DNA from: Bordetella genomosp. 13
GTDB taxonomy: Bacteria; Pseudomonadota; Gammaproteobacteria; Burkholderiales; Burkholderiaceae_B
Assembly: GCF_007679965.1 (NCBI RefSeq)
Contig: NZ_VEHL01000004.1
Coordinates: forward strand, 404,184-468,183
DNA: 64,000 bases
Direction of reading: 5' to 3'
Shown here: in pieces, positions 33,393 through 42,100 of the stretch
Numbering within the stretch: the first letter of the stretch is position 1
How the letters are laid out: every line of letters starts with the position of its first letter
Notes under the pieces: generated by a model
What the model was told of the DNA's origin: nothing
Seen by the model: only the letters and a program-made list of their open reading frames with translations
Database searches by the model: none
Translations under genes and position numbers: made by a program

Positions 33393-34742
33393 ATGTCCAC
33401 CTCTTTGCATGAACAAGCCGAGGCCCTGCAGCAGGGCCGTACGTCGTCGCTGGAACTGACCGAGGCCGCGCTGGCGCGCGCCGCGGACCCGTCGGGCGAG
33501 GGCGCCCGCGTCTTCACCAAGCGGTATGCGGAACGGGCCCGCGCGGCCGCCCGCGCGTCCGACCTGATGCGCCAGGCTGGCCTGCCGCGCTCGCCGATCG
33601 ACGGCCTGCCGGTGTCGATCAAGGACCTGTTCGACGTAGCCGGCGAAGCGACGCCGGCCGGCTCGGCCGTCTTGCGCGACGCCGCGCCGGCGGCCGCGCA
33701 CGCGGTGGTGGTGCAGCGGCTGCTGGGCGCCGGCGCGGTGTTGGTCGGCCGTACCAACATGACCGAGTTCGCGTACTCGGGCCTGGGCATCAATCCGCAC
33801 TACGGCACGCCGCTCAACCCCTGGGACCGCGCCACCGGCCGCATCCCGGGCGGCTCGTCGTCGGGCGCGGCGGTCTCGGTGACCGACGGCATGGCCAGCG
33901 CGGCCATCGGCTCGGACACGGGCGGCTCGGTGCGCATTCCCGCGGCGCTGTGCGGCCTGACGGGTTTCAAGCCCAGCGCGCAGCGCGTGCCGATGGACGG
34001 CGTGCTGCCGCTGTCGGTCAACCTGGATTCCCTCGGCCCCCTGGCGCCCACTGTCCGCTGCTGCGCGACGATGGACGCGGTGCTGTCGGGCGATGCCGGC
34101 CCGCTGCCCGAGCCGGCCGCACTGCGCGGCCTGCGGCTGGCCGTGCCCACCACGCTGGCCCTGGAAGGCATGGACGACCACGTGGCCGCCTCCTTTGCCG
34201 CCACGCTGACCAAGCTGTCGGAGGCGGGCGCGCAGATCGACCACGTCGAGATCTCCGAGTTCGCCCAACTGGGGCAGATCAACGCCAAGGGCGGCTTTAC
34301 CGCTGCCGAGGCCTGGGCCTGGCATCGCGACCTGATCGGCCGCTCGGCCGACCAGTATGACCCGCGCGTGGTGTCGCGCATCCGCCGCGGCCAGGACATC
34401 ACCGCCGCCGACTGGATCGAGCTGATGGCCGCGCGCCAGGCCTGGATCGCGTCGGTGCAGCGCCGCATCGCCGGCTACGACGCGCTGGTGCTGCCCACCG
34501 TGCCGGTGGTGGCGCCCGCGGTATCCGCGCTGGTCGAGTCCGATGCGCTGTACGGCAGCACCAACCTGCTGATCCTGCGCAATCCCACGCTGATCAACTT
34601 CCTGGACGGCTGCGCCTTGTCGGTGCCGTGCCACGAAGCGGGCAGCGCGCCCGTCGGGCTGATGATCGCGGGCGCCAACGGCGCCGACCGCCGCATCCTG
34701 TCCATCGGCATGGCCGTGGAAGACCTGCTGGCCACGCACTGA
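33393..34742 (+). CDS. Amidase signature family hydrolase
   Basis: 449 residues with an intact catalytic triad: Lys77 (SIKDLF), cis-Ser155 (IPGGSSSGAA) and nucleophile Ser179 (GSDTGGSVRIPA). Spacing of 24 between the serines is as in malonamidase. Cytoplasmic, no signal peptide. It hydrolyses a carboxamide to acid and ammonia, probably the compound brought in by TRAP set 1. Relatives include GatA, but GatB/GatC are not here and context is catabolic. Confidence 0.9.
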   Translation: MSTSLHEQAEALQQGRTSSLELTEAALARAADPSGEGARVFTKRYAERARAAARASDLMRQAGLPRSPIDGLPVSIKDLFDVAGEATPAGSAVLRDAAPAAAHAVVVQRLLGAGAVLVGRTNMTEFAYSGLGINPHYGTPLNPWDRATGRIPGGSSSGAAVSVTDGMASAAIGSDTGGSVRIPAALCGLTGFKPSAQRVPMDGVLPLSVNLDSLGPLAPTVRCCATMDAVLSGDAGPLPEPAALRGLRLAVPTTLALEGMDDHVAASFAATLTKLSEAGAQIDHVEISEFAQLGQINAKGGFTAAEAWAWHRDLIGRSADQYDPRVVSRIRRGQDITAADWIELMAARQAWIASVQRRIAGYDALVLPTVPVVAPAVSALVESDALYGSTNLLILRNPTLINFLDGCALSVPCHEAGSAPVGLMIAGANGADRRILSIGMAVEDLLATH

Positions 34743-34803
34743 GCCGTGCTGCGCGAGCGTTCGTACGCCCGCGCCGCCGTGCCGCGACGGCAACTCAGAC
34801 AAG

Positions 34804-34836
34804 AAAATGCCCGGCACGAAGTGCCGGGCATTTTTT
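34804..34836. terminator. Strong bidirectional terminator between amidase and TRAP set 2
   Basis: Perfect stem AAAATGCCCGGCAC / GTGCCGGGCATTTT with loop GAA, T-rich on the plus strand (6 T) and A-rich before the stem, so it works on both strands. Confidence 0.93.
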
Positions 34837-34857
34837 GCCTGGCGGGCGTGATGCGCG

Positions 34858-36156
34858 CTACATCATCTGCCGGGGCAGCCAGGTGGCGATGCCGGGCAGG
34901 AAGTACAGCAGCAGCACGGCCAGGATCATCAGGAAGAACATCGGCAGCGACACCCGCGCGATGTAGGGCAGTTCGCGCCCGGTCATGCCGGACAGCACGA
35001 ACAGGTTGAAGCCTACTGGCGGCGTGATCTGCGCCATCTCGACCACCAGCACGATGAAGATGCCGAACCAGATCAGGTCGATGCCGGCCGCCTGGACCGT
35101 GGGCAGCAGCACGCCCATGGTCAGCACGACGATCGAGATGCCGTCCAGGAAGCAGCCGAGAATGATGAAGAACACCATCAGCGCCATGATGAGCCAGAAC
35201 TGGCTCAGGCCCAGGCCGCCGATCCATTCCGCCAGCGCGCGCGGCAGGCCGATGTAGCCCATCGCCAGCGTCAGGAACTGCGCGCCGGCCAGGATCAGGG
35301 CGATCATGCAGTACAGCCGCGTGGCGCCCAGCAGGGACTGCATGAAGCTTTCGCGCGTCAGCGACCGCTGCAGTCCCGACAGCACCAGGGCGCCGACCAC
35401 GCCGACGGCGGCCGCCTCGGTGGCGGTGGCGAAGCCGGTGTAGATCGAGCCCAGCACCGCGGAGATCAGCAGCACGACCGGGATCAGGTGGCGCGACTGG
35501 TGCAGCTTCTGGGCGAGCGTCATGCCGGCATCCGCTTCGGGAACGGCCTTGGGATTGCGCAACGCCCACCAGGCGATGTAGCCCATGAACAGCAGGGCCA
35601 GCATGATGCCCGGCACGATGCCGGCGATGAACAGCCGCGAGATGGACACGTCGGCCGCGACCCCGTAGACGATCATGATGATCGACGGCGGGATCAGCAG
35701 GCCCAGCGTGCCCGCGCCCGACAGCGTGCCCAGGATCTTGTCCTGCGGATAGCCGCGCCGCGTCAGTTCGGGGATGGTCATCTTGCCGACGGTGGCGCAG
35801 GTGGCCGCGGACGAGCCGGAGACGGCGGCGAAGATGGCGCAGCCGATGACGTTGGTGTGCAGCAGCCGGCCGGGAAGCCGGTTCAGCCAGGGGGCCAGCC
35901 CCTTGAACAGGTCTTCGGACAGCCGCGTGCGGAACAGGATCTCGCCCATCCAGAGGAACAGCGGCAAGGCCGTCAGCGTCCAGCTGGACGAGGCGCCCCA
36001 GATGGTCACGGCCATGGCGTCGCCGGCGGGGCGGCTGGAGAAGATCTCCATGCCGATCCAGGCCGTGCCCGCCAGCGTGAGGCCGACCCAGACTCCGCAG
36101 CCCAGCAGCAGGAAGATCGAGACGACCAGCAGGGTGATGACTAGGATTTCATTCAT
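34858..36156 (-). CDS. TRAP transporter large permease (DctM family, set 2)
   Basis: 432 residues, about 12 membrane helices. Motifs: LPLFLWMGEILFRT, AAVSGSSAATCATVG, GTLGLLIPPSIIMIVYG, AQITPPVGFNLFVL. It is not a close copy of the set 1 subunit, so the two systems probably carry different ligands. Its start overlaps the DctQ stop by 8 bp. Confidence 0.92.
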   Translation of the reverse strand: MNEILVITLLVVSIFLLLGCGVWVGLTLAGTAWIGMEIFSSRPAGDAMAVTIWGASSSWTLTALPLFLWMGEILFRTRLSEDLFKGLAPWLNRLPGRLLHTNVIGCAIFAAVSGSSAATCATVGKMTIPELTRRGYPQDKILGTLSGAGTLGLLIPPSIIMIVYGVAADVSISRLFIAGIVPGIMLALLFMGYIAWWALRNPKAVPEADAGMTLAQKLHQSRHLIPVVLLISAVLGSIYTGFATATEAAAVGVVGALVLSGLQRSLTRESFMQSLLGATRLYCMIALILAGAQFLTLAMGYIGLPRALAEWIGGLGLSQFWLIMALMVFFIILGCFLDGISIVVLTMGVLLPTVQAAGIDLIWFGIFIVLVVEMAQITPPVGFNLFVLSGMTGRELPYIARVSLPMFFLMILAVLLLYFLPGIATWLPRQMM

Positions 36157-36649
36157 GGGTTTGCTGCGAGGTAGGTGCGGCCATGCCCTTCGTGCGGCGG
36201 ACCAGTTCGTCGACGATGGCGACCAGGAACAGGAGCGTGCCGGCGGCCATGGTGAGCTGCGGAATCCATAGCGGCGTGGCGTCGTTGCCGGTGGAGACGT
36301 CGTTGTAGAGCCAGGAGTCGTAGGCCAGCTTGATGCTGTAGAACGCGAACGCCGCGCCCAGCAGCGCGCCGACGGCCAGCGCGAAGATGTCCAGCCGTCG
36401 ATTGCCGGCCGGGGCCAGGGAGTTCAGCAGCAGGGTGACGCGGATGTGCTCGCCATGCTTGAACGTGCTGGCCAGGGCCAGGAAGCCGGCGGCGGCCATG
36501 AAGTATCCGGCATAGGCATCCGTGCCAGGCACGTTGAGGCTGAACTGGCGGGCGGCGATGCCCGCCAGCACCGCCGCCAGCACGCCCACGGTGCACAGGC
36601 CGGCCAGCAGGCCGGCCACGCCGTACAGGTTGTCGAGGAAACGGCGCAT
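36149..36649 (-). CDS. TRAP transporter small permease (DctQ family, set 2)
   Basis: 166 residues, four membrane segments. GTDAYAGYFMAAAGFLALASTFKHGEHIRV is the conserved central segment, and ATPLWIPQL ends the third loop as in set 1. Starts 6 bp after the receptor stop; no hairpin separates them, unlike set 1. Confidence 0.88.
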   Translation of the reverse strand: MRRFLDNLYGVAGLLAGLCTVGVLAAVLAGIAARQFSLNVPGTDAYAGYFMAAAGFLALASTFKHGEHIRVTLLLNSLAPAGNRRLDIFALAVGALLGAAFAFYSIKLAYDSWLYNDVSTGNDATPLWIPQLTMAAGTLLFLVAIVDELVRRTKGMAAPTSQQTHE

Positions 36650-36655
36650 GGGCGA

Positions 36656-37630
36656 TTACTGCTTGCGGTAGGCTTCGATCATGGCCTGGCCGTCGGGGCC
36701 CGCCTTCTTCATCCAGTCGTCCAGCATGCGCTTGCCGATGGCGCCCAGGCCTTCGCGCAGCTCGGGCGCGGGTTTGACGACCTCCATGCCGTTCTTCTGC
36801 AGCTGTTCGAGGTACCAGGTGTTCTTTTCTTCCGACAGCTTCCAGCCGCGTTCCTCGGCCTGCGCCGCGGCCTTCTTCAAGCCTTCCTGCGTGGCGGGAT
36901 CGAGCGCGTCGTAGGCGCGCTTGTTGACGATGACGGCGTTCTTGGGCAGCCACGCCTGGGTGTCGTAGAACTTCTTGATGTACTCGAAGGTCTTGGTGTC
37001 GTAGCCGGTCGAGCCCGACGACATGTACGAGTCGATCACGCCCGTGGCCATGGCCTGCGACAGTTCGGCCTGCTGCACGGTGACCGGCTGCGCGCCGACC
37101 AGTTCGGCGATCTTGGCGGTGACGGGGCTGTAGGCGCGCCACTTCAGGCCTGCCATGTCCTTGATCTGGCGCAGGTCCTTGTTGGCGAAGATGCCCTGGG
37201 GCGGCCATGCCACGGCGTACAGCAGCATCATGCCCTGCGAGGCCAGCTTCTTCTCGAGGTAGGGCTTCTGCGCCTGGTACAGCTTGTACGAGGCCTGGTA
37301 GCCCGAGGCCAGGAAGGGCAGGCCGTCCAGTTCGTACACCGGATCTTCGTTGGCGAAGTTGCTCAGCAGGATCTCGCCGGCCTGGGCCTGGTTGCCCTGC
37401 ACCGCGCGCTTGATCTCGGGCGCCTTGTACAGCGAGGCGTTGTTGTGCAGCGTGATCTTCAGCTTGCCGCCCGTCAGCGAGTCGACGTCCTTGATGAAGT
37501 TCGTCAGGTTCTCGACGTGGAAATTGCTGGCCGGGTAGGCGCTGGGCAGATCCCATTTGGTCTGCGCGCTGGCGGCAGAGCCGAAGGCCAGCACGGCGGC
37601 GCCGGCCAGCAGGGAAACTCGCTTGTACAT
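36656..37630 (-). CDS. TRAP transporter substrate-binding protein (DctP family, set 2)
   Basis: 324 residues; signal peptide about 1-22 (ending ASAQ). DctP fold with WDLPSAYPASNFHVENL, LKWRAYSPVTAKIAELVGAQPVTVQ (Arg and ligand loop), and GVIDSYMSSGSTGYDT. First gene of the leftward operon, divergent from LysR paralogue 2 with 214 bp between starts, so that regulator may control it too. Confidence 0.9.
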   Translation of the reverse strand: MYKRVSLLAGAAVLAFGSAASAQTKWDLPSAYPASNFHVENLTNFIKDVDSLTGGKLKITLHNNASLYKAPEIKRAVQGNQAQAGEILLSNFANEDPVYELDGLPFLASGYQASYKLYQAQKPYLEKKLASQGMMLLYAVAWPPQGIFANKDLRQIKDMAGLKWRAYSPVTAKIAELVGAQPVTVQQAELSQAMATGVIDSYMSSGSTGYDTKTFEYIKKFYDTQAWLPKNAVIVNKRAYDALDPATQEGLKKAAAQAEERGWKLSEEKNTWYLEQLQKNGMEVVKPAPELREGLGAIGKRMLDDWMKKAGPDGQAMIEAYRKQ

Positions 37631-37844
37631 GGGGAAGTCCTTGATGAGCAGTTAAGGATTCGGAATCGCGGCAAGCAGCGTTCAGAGCCGCGAAAGCAAG
37701 GCAATTCTACGGCGCACGCGCGCAGCAAAGGCGCATGGACAATGGGTTTACGGGTAATCACTAGGACTGGCGCGCGTTATGAATTCCGCCCGGCAGCGGC
37801 TATCGTAGGCACCCCGACCACCGCATCTTCCGGAGCCTAGCCGC

Positions 37845-38750
37845 GTGATCGACCTGCGCAACATCGAGACGTTCTTCTGGGTCTCCACGCTGGGCGGCTT
37901 CCGCGCGGCGGCCGAGAAACTCAATGCCACCCAGCCCGCCATCTCGCAACGCATCGCGTCGCTGGAGTCCGACCTGGGCGTGCGCCTGTTCGAGCGCGAC
38001 GCGCGCGGCATCACGCTGACTGCCAAGGGCTACGAGCTGCTGTCGCATGCCGAACGCATGCTGCAGATGCGGCGCGACATGCAGGAGGCCGCCCGGGCCA
38101 AGAATGTGATGAGCGGGACGCTGCGGCTGGGCGTGTCCGAAACCATCGTGCATACCTGGCTGTCGCGCCTGATGGAGCGTCTGTCGGATGCCTATCCGGC
38201 CTTGATGGTCGAGATCCAGGTGGACACCACGACGGCGCTGGAAACCCAGCTGGTCTCTCATCAGCTGGACCTGGCCTTCCTGCTGGGTCCGGTGGACGAG
38301 GCCCGCGCCGAGAACCTGCCGCTATGCACGTACCCGCTGCGCTGGCTGGCGGGCCCCAAGCTGAAGGTGGGACGCCAGCCCATCACGCTGCAGCGCCTGG
38401 CGCAGTGGCCGATCATCACGTATTCGTCGACCACGGAGCCGCACCAGTCCGTGCGCCGCATGCTGCTGGACGCGGGCGTGGCGACGCCGCGCATGTATGG
38501 CAGTTCGGCGCTGAGCGTGATCGTGCGCATGGCGCAGGACGGCATCGGCACGGCGGTGATCGCGCCGGTGTTCCTGCACAAGGAGATCGCGCAGGGCGAG
38601 CTGCGCGTGCTGGACGTGAAGGCGCCCGAGCTGCCGCCGCTGCATTACACGGCCAGCTGGATGCGCGGCCCGGACAGCGTGGTGGCGCGCCGCGTCGCCG
38701 AGGAAGCGGTGCGGATCGCGCGCGAAGAGGAAGCCCGCCATCCGGTTTAA
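37845..38750 (+). CDS. LysR-family regulator (paralogue 2)
   Basis: 301 residues from GTG 37845; starts IDLRNIETFFWV, as in paralogue 1. HTH about 1-60, effector domain from about 90; similarity to paralogue 1 continues through LPLCTYPL, MYGSSALSVIVRM and VIAPVF. It is between the leftward TRAP set 2 and the rightward cyclase-Liv-oxoprolinase genes, and a promoter/operator layout shared with paralogue 1 begins 6 bp after its stop codon. Confidence 0.9.
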   Translation: MIDLRNIETFFWVSTLGGFRAAAEKLNATQPAISQRIASLESDLGVRLFERDARGITLTAKGYELLSHAERMLQMRRDMQEAARAKNVMSGTLRLGVSETIVHTWLSRLMERLSDAYPALMVEIQVDTTTALETQLVSHQLDLAFLLGPVDEARAENLPLCTYPLRWLAGPKLKVGRQPITLQRLAQWPIITYSSTTEPHQSVRRMLLDAGVATPRMYGSSALSVIVRMAQDGIGTAVIAPVFLHKEIAQGELRVLDVKAPELPPLHYTASWMRGPDSVVARRVAEEAVRIAREEEARHPV

Positions 38751-38807
38751 CCCTGATAAGTTTTTGTGATCAGGGCGTATCGCAACTTGTGATTGGACGG
38801 TGCGGGC
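38751..38807 (+). promoter_or_regulatory. Operator/promoter of the cyclase-Liv-oxoprolinase cluster
   Basis: Dyad CCCTGAT (38751-38757) / ATCAGGG (38769-38775) contains a T-N11-A LysR box. CAACT follows at 38783, then three bases and GATTGGACG (38791-38799). TAAG and CAACT are 26 bp apart, exactly as in the region after LysR paralogue 1, and 22 of 29 bases match between 38779-38807 and 29311-29339. Distance to the DUF1445 start is 60 bp. Confidence 0.72.
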
Positions 38808-38859
38808 GTCTTCCTGTGGAATGCGTCTACACAAACACAAGACCACAAGGGGTTTGACC

Positions 38860-39648
38860 ATGACGCAAGACGTCGATCCTGGGTATCTGGCGCGCCTGGA
38901 AGCCCGCAGCGGCAAGCTGGCGGGTCCCACGGCCAACGTGGCCCCGGGCCGCGTGCAGGCCAACCTGGCCATCCTGCCGCGCGCGCTGGCCGCGGACTTC
39001 CTGCACTTCTGCCAGCTCAATCCCAAGCCGTGTCCGCTGCTGTCCATGTCCGAACCCGGCAACCCGGCGCTTCCGGCGCTGGGCCGCGACATCGACATCC
39101 GGACCGACATCCCGCGCTATCGCGTGTGGCGCAACGGCGAGCTGGTGTCCGAGCCCACCGACGTGCGCGACGTGTGGCGCGACGACCTGGTGTCGTTTCT
39201 CATCGGCTGCTCGTTTTCGTTCGAGGAGGCCATGTTGGACAACGGCCTGCCGGTGCGCCACATCGAGCAAGGCTGCAACGTGCCGATGTACCGCACCAAT
39301 ATCGCGACGCAGCAGGCCGGCGTGTTCGGCGGCCCGCTGGTGGTGTCGATGCGTCCGCTGAAGGCGGCCGATGCCATCCGGGCCATCCAGGTCACGTCGC
39401 GCTTTCCGTCGGTGCACGGCGCGCCGGTGCACCTGGGCGACCCCGGATTGATCGGCATTGCCGACATCGCGAAGCCGGACTACGGTGACGCGGTGCAGAT
39501 CCGCGACGGCGAGATCCCGGTCTTCTGGGCTTGCGGTGTCACGCCGCAGTCCGTGGTGACGGCGGTCAAGCCGGAGTTCTGCATCACGCACGCGCCCGGC
39601 CACATGCTGGTCACCGACCTGCTGAACAGCCGCATGGCCGTTTTCTGA
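38860..39648 (+). CDS. DUF1445/UPF0317 protein, D-glutamate cyclase-like hydro-lyase
   Basis: 262 residues, the normal family length, from ATG 38860 (AAGGGG upstream). Landmarks: [18 protein letters not shown], a conserved CPLL segment, [33 protein letters not shown], and the closing [16 protein letters not shown]. In the vertebrate homologue DGLUCY this domain turns D-glutamate into 5-oxo-D-proline. Here it leads an operon ending in a 5-oxoprolinase-type enzyme, supporting the same reaction, although bacterial members are mostly uncharacterised. Confidence 0.85.
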   Translation: MTQDVDPGYLARLEARSGKLAGPTANVAPGRVQANLAILPRALAADFLHFCQLNPKPCPLLSMSEPGNPALPALGRDIDIRTDIPRYRVWRNGELVSEPTDVRDVWRDDLVSFLIGCSFSFEEAMLDNGLPVRHIEQGCNVPMYRTNIATQQAGVFGGPLVVSMRPLKAADAIRAIQVTSRFPSVHGAPVHLGDPGLIGIADIAKPDYGDAVQIRDGEIPVFWACGVTPQSVVTAVKPEFCITHAPGHMLVTDLLNSRMAVF

Positions 39649-39872
39649 TTCCGCTTCACTCCGGCGCCGCGGCCGCGAGGCCGCGCGCGCCGGCGCCGGG
39701 TGCCGCATCCCATAACGATCCATGATAGGACAGGGGAAAGGTGCGGCGCCCGGGCCCGCCGCGTGCCGCACGACGCGCGGCGGCGCGGCGCATCCCGCGT
39801 TTGCCGGGCCGCCGGCCCGCAGTCTGCTTTGCCCATTGCAGTCTCAATCGAACGGAATATTCAGGAGTCGTC

Positions 39873-41123
39873 ATGAACAAGAAACTCATCGCAGGTCTCG
39901 CCGCCAGCCTTGCGCTGACCGTGGGCCTGCCCGCTCATGCCCAGCAGAAGACCGTGCGCATCGGCGCGCTGTATCCGCTGTCCGGCGCGCTGGCCTCGAC
40001 CGGCGCCGAGATCAAGGCCGCCATCGAGTTGGCGGTGGATATCGTCAACAATCCGCATCCTGAACTGGAAGGCCTGCCGCTGGCGGTGGGCTCGGGCCTG
40101 GACAAGCTGGGCGGCGCCAAGCTGGAAGTGGTGTTCGGCGACACGCAGGGCAAGCCGGAAGTGGGCCTGGCCGACGCGCAGCGCCTGATCGACCAGGAGA
40201 AGGTGGTCGCCCTGACCGGCGCCTACCAGTCGGCGGTGACCAAGACCGCCAGCCGCGTGGCCGAGCAGCGCGGCATTCCCTACCTGAACGGCGAATCCAG
40301 CAGCCCGGACCTGACCGAGCGCGGCTACAAGTGGTTCTTCCGCACCTCGCCCAACGACGACACCTTCGTCGAGAACATGATGCAGTTCCTGGATACCATC
40401 CAGAAGGTGCCCACGGCCAAGATCGCCGTGGTATACGAGAACACGGACTTCGGCGTGAACACGTACAAGGCCGTCGAGAAGTTCGCCAAGCAGTACAAGC
40501 GCGAACTGGTGGCCAACATCGCCTACAGCGCCGGCTCGGCCTCGGTGACCGCCGAAGTGCAGAAGCTGGCCGCGGCCAAGCCCGACGTGGCGATCTTCGC
40601 CAGCTACACGTCCGACGCCATGCTGTTCGTGCGCACCATGCGCGAGACCAAGTACGCGCCGCCGGTGCTGCTGGCCAACGACGCGGGCTTCATCGACTCG
40701 CGCTTCGTGCAGGAAGTGGGCCCGCAGGTGCAGGGCGTGCTGACGCGTGACGTGTGGGGCAGCGATGTGGCCGCCGCCAAGGCCGGCCTGAAGAAGATCA
40801 ACGACATGTACAAGGCCAAGACCGGCAAGGAACTGAACGGCAACAACGCGCGCTCGATGCAGGGCGTGCTGGTGCTGGCCGATGCCATCAACCGCGCCGG
40901 CTCGACCGATCCGGAAGCCATCCGCAAGGCGCTGGCCGCCACCAGCCTGACCGAAGCGCAGGTGGCCATGCCGTGGGCCGGCGTGAAGTTCGACGACAAG
41001 GGCCAGAACACGCAGGGCGCGGGCCTGATCCTGGAACTGAAGGGCGCCTCGTACCAGACCGTATGGCCCGAGAAGTACCGCGCCGACAAGAGCCTGCCGA
41101 CCGTTCCGTTCACCTGGAAGTAA
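39873..41123 (+). CDS. Liv-type ABC transporter substrate-binding protein
   Basis: 416 residues; signal peptide about 1-24 (ending HAQQ). Type I periplasmic-binding fold: VRIGALYPLSGALASTG, then two lobes with LTGAYQSAVT and YLNGESSSPDLTERGY that bind ligand carboxylate and amine. Good AGGAG at 39863-39867. Context (cyclase before, oxoprolinase after the transporter) suggests a glutamate-related or pyroglutamate ligand rather than branched-chain amino acids. Confidence 0.9.
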   Translation: MNKKLIAGLAASLALTVGLPAHAQQKTVRIGALYPLSGALASTGAEIKAAIELAVDIVNNPHPELEGLPLAVGSGLDKLGGAKLEVVFGDTQGKPEVGLADAQRLIDQEKVVALTGAYQSAVTKTASRVAEQRGIPYLNGESSSPDLTERGYKWFFRTSPNDDTFVENMMQFLDTIQKVPTAKIAVVYENTDFGVNTYKAVEKFAKQYKRELVANIAYSAGSASVTAEVQKLAAAKPDVAIFASYTSDAMLFVRTMRETKYAPPVLLANDAGFIDSRFVQEVGPQVQGVLTRDVWGSDVAAAKAGLKKINDMYKAKTGKELNGNNARSMQGVLVLADAINRAGSTDPEAIRKALAATSLTEAQVAMPWAGVKFDDKGQNTQGAGLILELKGASYQTVWPEKYRADKSLPTVPFTWK

Positions 41124-41137
41124 ACCTCTGGCCGACA

Positions 41138-41161
41138 GCGGCGGGCCGCGGGGCCCGTCGC
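41138..41161 (+). other. Intercistronic hairpin after the Liv binding protein
   Basis: 10-bp stem GCGGCGGGCC / GGCCCGTCGC with one G-U pair and loop GCGG. No T-run. Same position, between receptor and permease, as hairpins in TRAP set 1 and the Gln system. Confidence 0.55.
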
Positions 41162-41172
41162 GGGAGCATCCA

Positions 41173-41241
41173 ATGAAGCATCTACTTGCACTGCCGGTCG
41201 GGGGCGCGTCGCGCCTGCACGCCCGGCGGCGGGAGGGCTGA
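41173..41241 (+). CDS. Possible 22-residue leader peptide before the LivH permease
   Basis: ATG 41173 to TGA 41241, MKHLLALPVGGASRLHARRREG, preceded by GGGAGC. It ends 3 bp before the LivH start and could couple translation to the permease. Arg-rich C-terminal half. No homologue known to me; may be chance. Confidence 0.3.
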   Translation: MKHLLALPVGGASRLHARRREG

Positions 41242-41244
41242 ACC

Positions 41245-42096
41245 ATGTTCGAAGCGCTTTCCGCCGGCCTGTTCAACGGCCTGATCTACGCCGCCGTGGC
41301 GGTAGGCCTGGCGCTGATATGGGGCATCACCGACGTCATCAACTTCGCCCACGGCGAATTCCTGATGCTGGGCATGTATGCCGCCTACTGGCTCTATACC
41401 CTGGGCCATCTCGATCCCACGCTGTCGGCCCCGCTGGTCGCCATCGTGCTGGCCTTCGTCGGCTTCCTGACCTATGCGCTGGTCATCCGGCGCCTGCAGC
41501 GGGGGCCGGCCATGGCCATCATCCTGGCCACCTTCGGGCTGGGCCTGGTGCTGCGACAGCTGGCGTTCATCTTTTTCTCGCCCGACTACCGCAGCCTGCC
41601 CGACACGCTGGTGTCCGGCAGCGTCAGCCTGGCGGGCATCTCGCTGGGCCGGCCGCAGGTGATCACCGGCATCGTGGCGCTGGCCGTGGTGGCCGCGCTG
41701 TTCGTGCTGGTCTACCGCACCCGCTGGGGCCATGCGCTGCAGGCCGTGGCCGAGGACCGCAAGGTGGCCGCGCTGGTGGGCATCTCGCCCGACCGCGTCA
41801 ACGCGCAGGTATGGATGCTGGGCAGCGCCGCCGTGGGCCTGGCCGGCGCGCTGCTGACCACGTTCTTCTACGTGTTTCCCTCGGTGGGCACGGTGTTCGG
41901 CCTGCTGGCCTTCGTGGCGGTGTGCATGGGCGGCTTCGGCTCGCTGCCGGGCGCCTTCATCGCGGGCATCGCCATCGGCATCATCGAGGCCATGACGGGC
42001 TATTTCGTCGCGCCGGCCCTCAAGACCGTCAGCGTGTTCATCCTGTTCATCCTGGTGCTGTGGTATCGGCCCCGGGGCCTGTTCGGAAGGTGGTGA
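41245..42096 (+). CDS. Liv-type ABC transporter permease (LivH family)
   Basis: 283 residues, eight or so membrane helices. FINFAHGEFLMLGMYAAY near 30-50 is the family signature, and the cytoplasmic EAA-like loop is about 175-200 (QAVAEDRKVAALVGISPDRVN). Forms the pore with LivM. The next gene starts 4 bp after its stop. Confidence 0.92.
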   Translation: MFEALSAGLFNGLIYAAVAVGLALIWGITDVINFAHGEFLMLGMYAAYWLYTLGHLDPTLSAPLVAIVLAFVGFLTYALVIRRLQRGPAMAIILATFGLGLVLRQLAFIFFSPDYRSLPDTLVSGSVSLAGISLGRPQVITGIVALAVVAALFVLVYRTRWGHALQAVAEDRKVAALVGISPDRVNAQVWMLGSAAVGLAGALLTTFFYVFPSVGTVFGLLAFVAVCMGGFGSLPGAFIAGIAIGIIEAMTGYFVAPALKTVSVFILFILVLWYRPRGLFGRW

Positions 42097-42100
42097 CGCC

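Noticed and set aside
33393..34742. Amidase as GatA of the tRNA-dependent amidotransferase
   Set aside because: No GatB or GatC in the neighbourhood and a catabolic transporter operon precedes it.
38751..38775. CCCTGAT/ATCAGGG dyad as a terminator of the LysR gene
   Set aside because: The T-run is in the loop, not after the stem, and the same spacing elements recur after the paralogous LysR gene, so an operator role is more likely.
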